This document shows, piece by piece, positions 60,486 through 64,000 of a stretch of 64,000 nt of DNA. The translations under genes were made by a program, and so were the position numbers. The stretch lies in NCBI GenBank assembly GCA_002362625.1, contig DEUP01000001.1, positions 3,936-67,935 on the forward strand, in the 5' to 3' direction. The stretch comes from Clostridiales bacterium UBA3259 (GTDB lineage Bacteria; Bacillota_A; Clostridia; Oscillospirales; Oscillospiraceae). Positions within the stretch are counted from its first letter, which is position 1, and each line of letters opens with the position of its first letter. The notes under the pieces are model-generated. The model was given only the letters and a program-made list of their open reading frames with translations. It searched no databases and was not told the origin of the DNA.

Positions 60486-61496
60486 AGGGATTACCTGAAC
60501 AACCTGCAATGGGACGGCACAGAGCGCATCCGTTACGCCCTGCATCACTTTCTGGGAGCCGATACGGACGAATACACTTATGAAGCCTTGAAACTGTTCC
60601 TGATGGGAGCCATCCGGCGGGTATTCAGACCGGGGAGCATGTTTGAGGTCATGCTCTGTCTGGTTGGTGGTCAGGGAGCCGGGAAATCTACCTTTTTCCG
60701 GCTGCTGGCAGGCAGGGACGAATGGTTTTCAGACGATTTGAAGAAGCTGGACGATGAAAATGTGTACCGCAAGCTTCAAGGGCATTGGATTATCGAGATG
60801 TCGGAGATGATCGCCACAGCCAACGCCAAGAGTATTGAGGAAATCAAGTCATTCTTAAGCCGCCAGAAAGAAACATACAAAGTGCCGTATGAGACACATC
60901 CGGCAGACCGGCTGCGGCAATGTGTATTTGGAGGGACGACCAACCGGCAGGACTTTTTGCCCCGTGACCGCACCGGCAACCGGCGCTTTCTCCCCGTGAC
61001 GGTGTACCCGGAACGGGCGGAGGTTCACATACTGGACGATGAAGCGGCGGCGAGGGCGTATATCGAACAGATGTGGGCGGAAGCCATGACGGTTTACCGC
61101 AGTGGGAAGTATAAGCTGTCATTCAGCATAGAAATGAACCGATACCTGAACGCCCATCAGCAGGACTTCATGCAGGAGGACACACAGGCTGGCATGATCT
61201 ACGCCTATTTGGAGGACTACACCGGTGACAGGGTATGCTCCAAGCAGCTTTATGAGGAAGCGCTGGGGAACTTAAATTCCCCGGCAGACTGGGAGACACG
61301 GGCAATCTGCGAGATTATGAATACCGGCATTGCGGGCGGCATCATACAGGGCTGGGCAGCCTACAAAAGCCCGAAGCGGTATAAGAAATACGGTTCTCAA
61401 AAAGGCTGGGAGCGTGTCAACCAAGACCCGCCGGAGGGGGACGGTTTTCAGGAAATCACGGAAGAAGAAGCCCGGCAAATGGAACTGCCATTCTGA
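60486..61496 (+). pseudogene. VapE/phage-type primase-helicase, N-terminally truncated
   Basis: From RDYLNNLQWDG at 60486 the frame shows the virulence-associated E (VapE) ATPase: LVGGQGAGKSTFFRLLAG (Walker A), WIIEMSEMIATANAKSIEEIKSFLSRQ, VFGGTTNRQDFLPRDRTGNRRFLPV. The end is ELPF. Full proteins begin with a primase/toprim half that is absent. The roughly 33 codons open upstream are antisense to the DUF6076 remnant and unrelated. So about half of the gene is missing. A shortened ATPase may still be made, but no ribosome site is seen at the junction. Confidence 0.75.
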
Positions 61497-61505
61497 AAAG
61501 CCACC

Positions 61506-61693
61506 GGTTGACAGTTTGGTTGACGCTTTGGTTGACAGCCAGTTGACGGGGAAAAGCCTGATATTTGGGGCATTTCTCTCCTCCTTTGTCAACCATGTCA
61601 ACCAAGAAATCAAAGAAAAAGTAAAAAGTAATAATAGAGCGCCTATGGATTGTTTTCAAAGTCTTTTCTGCCGGTTGACACGGTTTGGTTGAC
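61506..61693. repeat. GGTTGAC iteron-like cluster
   Basis: GGTTGAC occurs at 61506, 61518, 61530, (AGTTGAC at 61541), 61673 and 61687. The first copies are at about 12-bp spacing; two inverted copies GTCAACC lie at 61588 and 61597. The cluster fills most of the 273-base non-coding gap between the VapE remnant and the TnpW-like gene. Iterons beside a primase/helicase suggest a replication origin or protein-binding site of the element. Confidence 0.6.
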
Positions 61694-61769
61694 ACGGAGA
61701 CAGTCTGCGGCTGTACACCTGCCTGACATTCCCTTGTCGGGCATATTTCATTTATGGAGGTAACTGCCT

Positions 61770-61955
61770 ATGGCAAAAAACAAAAACGAGAGCAATAACA
61801 AAAACAGCGGCACCCTGCTTACCGAAAAAGACGGCACCCAGTATTTTGTCATGGGAAAAGTCCGTATCAAGGTATCGGAGCATTTCGCACAGGATGGGAA
61901 GCCGCTTGACAGTCTGCTGGAAGATGTTATCCAGCACGCTGCCGCCGCTTCCTGA
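61770..61955 (+). CDS. TnpW-like small transposon protein
   Basis: The 61-residue protein has a polar N-terminus (AKNKNESNNKNSG) and a compact core GTQYFVMGKVRIKVSEHFAQDGKPLDSLLEDVIQHAA. Small proteins of this shape sit just before the recombinase in Tn4451-related elements and are named TnpW; their function is not known. A GGAGG site lies nine bases before the ATG. Confidence 0.65.
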   Translation: MAKNKNESNNKNSGTLLTEKDGTQYFVMGKVRIKVSEHFAQDGKPLDSLLEDVIQHAAAAS

Positions 61956-61984
61956 AAAAATACGGAATAACGACTGTCAATCAG

Positions 61985-62032
61985 CCCACGCTTATGATAT
62001 ACTTGTACCAGCGAGTATTGTATAAGCGTGGG
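61985..62032 (+). promoter_or_regulatory. Recombinase promoter within an inverted repeat
   Basis: CCCACGCTTAT (61985-61995) and ATAAGCGTGGG (62022-62032) are perfect 11-bp inverted arms. Between them is an extended -10 TGATATACT (TATACT 61998-62003). This could be an operator or leader hairpin controlling the recombinase. A similar CCACGCTTATATGATACT is found at the element's left end (56528-56545). Confidence 0.55.
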
Positions 62033-62062
62033 TTGTTTCTTTTAGAAGGAGGATTTTTAACC

Positions 62063-63685
62063 GTGAAACAACCATACAATACAACGATTTATAACACTGC
62101 ACTATATTTGAGATTGAGCCGTGACGATGAATTACAGGGGGAAAGCGGCAGTATCCAGACCCAGCGCATGATGCTTAGACAGTATGCCGCAGAGCATGGG
62201 CTGACCGTTGTAGACGAGTACATTGACGACGGATGGAGTGGGACAAATTTCGAGCGTCCAAGTTTCCAAAGGATGATTGATGACATCGAGGACGGGAAAA
62301 TCAACTGCGTTGTCACAAAGGACTTATCCCGTCTGGGAAGAAACTATATCCTGACCGGTCAGTACACGGAAATCTATTTCCCCAGCAAGGGAGTACGCTA
62401 CATTGCCATCAATGACAATGTGGACACCATCAACGGAGAAAGCGAGCTTGCCCCGTTCTTAAACATCCTGAATGAAATGCACGCCCGACAGACCAGCAAA
62501 AAGGTCAAGGCTGCCATGCACACAAGATTTGCCAATGGCGCACACTATGGAGCCTATGCACCGCTGGGCTATGTAAAAGACCCGGACAAAAAAGGTCATC
62601 TTCTGATCGACCCGGAAACACGCTGGATTGTAGAGAAGATTTTTGACCTTGCCGTACACGGGAGGGGTGCCGCCAGCATTACACGGATTCTGGTGGAAGA
62701 AAAAGTACCTACCCCCGGCTGGCTGAACTATGAAAGATATGGGACTTTCGCCAATATCTACGCCGGTGCGCCCGCAGAAAAAGCCTATGCGTGGACGATA
62801 GCACAGGTCAAGAGCATTTTGAAAGAGGAAACCTACATCGGTCACAGTGTTCACAACAAGCAGAGCAACATTTCATTCAAGAACAAGAAAAAGGTGCGGA
62901 AGCCGCAGGAAGAATGGTATCGTGTGGAAAATACCCACGAAGCCATCATTTCCGAAGAAGTGTTCCAAAAAGTTCAGGAGCTGATTGCAAGCAGACGCAG
63001 ACGACAGAAGAATGGCACAACGCAGATATTTTCCGGGCTGGTAAAATGTGCGGACTGCGGATGGTCATTGGCTTATGGTGTAAACAGCCAGAACAAAAAT
63101 CCCTATGCACACTACCATTGCAGTAAGTACGGACAGGGATTACGCCAGTGTTCCATGCACTATATTCGCTATGATGTACTGTATGCCTATGTGCTTGCAA
63201 GACTGCAATACTGGTCTATGCTGGCACAGAAAGACGAGGACAAGCTGCTGAAACGGCTGCTCAATGCCAGTGACAGGGAAAGAAACTCTGCGAAGAAAAA
63301 GCAGGCTGCGGAGCTGAAAAAGGCAGAGAAGCGTAAAGCCGAAGTTGACGGGCTGTTTGCTAAAATGTATGAGGACTGGTCTGCCGGACGCATAACCGAG
63401 TATAACTTCAATATGCTGTCCGAGAAGTACCAGAACGAGCAAAAGGAGCTTGAAACAAAAATAAGACAGCTTCACGAAATGATGGAAGCCGCCGTACAGA
63501 CCGCAGCGGATGCTGAAAAGTGGATTGCCCTGATGAAACAGTATGTCAACCCTGTGGAGCTGACCGCCGAACTTCTGAACACTCTAATTGAAAAAATAAC
63601 CGTCCACGAAGCTGTCAAGGGCGAGGACGGAAGCCGTGAGCAGGAAGTAGAAATCTACTACCGCTTCATCGGCAAAATCGACTGA
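62063..63685 (+). CDS. Large serine recombinase (TnpX/TndX type)
   Basis: The 540-residue recombinase excises and integrates the element. It has an N-terminal resolvase domain with catalytic Ser19 (TALYLRLSRDDE), Arg-rich DLSRLGRNYILTGQY, then the recombinase domain (about 175-290), a zinc ribbon (CADCGWSL..HYHCSKYG..CSMHYIRYD, about 327-370) and a coiled-coil stretch (about 395-490). The GTG start at 62063 sits behind AGAAGGAGG; an open frame upstream lacks such a site. It is the last gene, 41 bases from the right end, the usual place. It appears intact, so excision may still be possible. Confidence 0.94.
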   Translation: MKQPYNTTIYNTALYLRLSRDDELQGESGSIQTQRMMLRQYAAEHGLTVVDEYIDDGWSGTNFERPSFQRMIDDIEDGKINCVVTKDLSRLGRNYILTGQYTEIYFPSKGVRYIAINDNVDTINGESELAPFLNILNEMHARQTSKKVKAAMHTRFANGAHYGAYAPLGYVKDPDKKGHLLIDPETRWIVEKIFDLAVHGRGAASITRILVEEKVPTPGWLNYERYGTFANIYAGAPAEKAYAWTIAQVKSILKEETYIGHSVHNKQSNISFKNKKKVRKPQEEWYRVENTHEAIISEEVFQKVQELIASRRRRQKNGTTQIFSGLVKCADCGWSLAYGVNSQNKNPYAHYHCSKYGQGLRQCSMHYIRYDVLYAYVLARLQYWSMLAQKDEDKLLKRLLNASDRERNSAKKKQAAELKKAEKRKAEVDGLFAKMYEDWSAGRITEYNFNMLSEKYQNEQKELETKIRQLHEMMEAAVQTAADAEKWIALMKQYVNPVELTAELLNTLIEKITVHEAVKGEDGSREQEVEIYYRFIGKID

Positions 63686-63706
63686 CCTTTCTTTTTTACC
63701 CAACAA

Positions 63707-63735
63707 TATCTTTAATTAAGGGAAACGGGGAAAAG
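63707..63735. other. Right attachment site (attR)
   Basis: Element end TATCTTTAATTAAGGGAAAC (63707-63726) meets host GGGGAAAAG. Crossing over at GGGAAAC with attL would give TTGGGAAAC-GGGGAAAAGC, reading W-E-T-G-K-S in frame. Confidence 0.75.
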
Positions 63736-64000
63736 CTATCCGGATATCCATAGCGTATTGCTGCTAAGCTCGGTATTCAACGTATCTCTTGACCAATTGA
63801 TAAAAGGAGATGTTGAAATCATGAAAAAGGAAATCCAAAAAACAGAAATCGAAAAGCTTAATAAGTATGGCAGTATCTATGCGGTATGTTTAATTCTGAC
63901 AGTCATTTCATGCATTCCGCTCATAAAGCTGATGGATTGGTACGGGCTGATTCCCTGGTGCGGCATATACGCGGCTGCTCTCTATTTTGCCTTTAAGGTA
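63727..64000 (+). pseudogene. XRE-family regulator, C-terminal half (partial at window edge)
   Basis: The frame continues the 56374 gene: GKSYPDIHSVLLLSSVFNVSLDQLIKGDVEIMKKE. A hydrophilic stretch and two hydrophobic segments (IYAVCLILTVISCIPLI; LIPWCGIYAAALYFAF) follow before the sequence ends. Helix-turn-helix proteins with C-terminal membrane helices are common in Clostridia. By itself this half lacks the DNA-binding helices and a start. Confidence 0.85.

Larger units (their letters stand above)
56484..63726. mobile_element. Serine-recombinase mobile element inserted in an XRE gene
   Basis: The about 7.24 kb segment lies between direct repeats GGGAAAC (56477-56483 left; 63720-63726 right). 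Just inside are inverted ends matching at 18 of 20 bases (GTTTCCC-N-TA-N-TTAAAGATA at 56488-56507 and its reverse complement at 63707-63726). It carries a large serine recombinase next to the right end, a TnpW-like protein, primase and DUF6076 remnants, and a two-component/ABC cargo. It has no relaxase or conjugation genes. Base use is visibly AT-richer than the host flanks. It resembles Tn4451-type elements, decayed in its middle. Confidence 0.85.

Noticed and set aside
56484..63726. Prophage or complete conjugative element
   Set aside because: There are no capsid, tail, lysis, relaxase or type IV secretion genes. Only a recombinase, remnants and cargo are present.

Overview
This 64 kb window looks like the chromosome of a spore-forming, GC-rich Clostridia member, most likely of the Oscillospiraceae (Ruminococcaceae) group. 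The evidence is Gram-positive polC, sporulation genes (spoIIGA, sigE, spoIIR), Rex, AddAB, the MEP isoprenoid genes and strong AGGAGG-type ribosome sites. The genus cannot be fixed from sequence alone. No rRNA, tRNA or CRISPR array was seen.

Bases 1-17200 hold housekeeping and DNA-repair genes. They include a prs-pth-mfd unit (mfd runs off the left edge), uvrA, a histidine-kinase-like protein that lacks its phospho-acceptor histidine and sits behind four tandem Spo0A boxes, radC, uvrB, a small XRE regulator next to a row of large palindromes, the spoIIGA-sigE pair, rex, a DUF975 membrane protein and glnS. Bases 17200-27860 carry the classic co-directional block pyrH-frr-uppS-cdsA-dxr-rseP-ispG-polC (nucleotide supply, ribosome recycling, polyprenol and phospholipid synthesis, isoprenoids, replication).

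Bases 27870-36040 (minus strand) form an eight-gene aromatic operon: aroF, tyrA, aroB, aroA, aroC, pheA, an aroE-aroK fusion, and aroQ. It is preceded by a 21-codon leader peptide with eight Phe/Tyr codons in a nine-codon stretch, followed by mutually exclusive antiterminator and terminator hairpins. This is a complete ribosome-mediated attenuator and one of the best finds in the window. Next come a PcrA/UvrD helicase, an ECF sigma/membrane protein/ABC transporter operon, a phospholipase C-like and VanZ pair, and a large membrane Ser/Thr kinase with fibronectin-like repeats, divergent from a zinc-ribbon/Ig-like membrane protein. A MITE-like element, a DUF378 protein, ispE, spoIIR and addBA follow.

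From 56484 to 63726 a roughly 7.2 kb, AT-richer mobile element interrupts an XRE-type regulator gene, whose two halves flank it. Recombination between the flanking GGGAAAC repeats would restore the reading frame exactly. The element carries a large serine recombinase, a TnpW-like small protein, remnants of a VapE-type primase/helicase and of a DUF6076 protein fused head-to-head, and a two-component system with an ABC transporter whose permease is truncated. Both promoters of that system carry a matching 11-bp-spaced direct-repeat operator.
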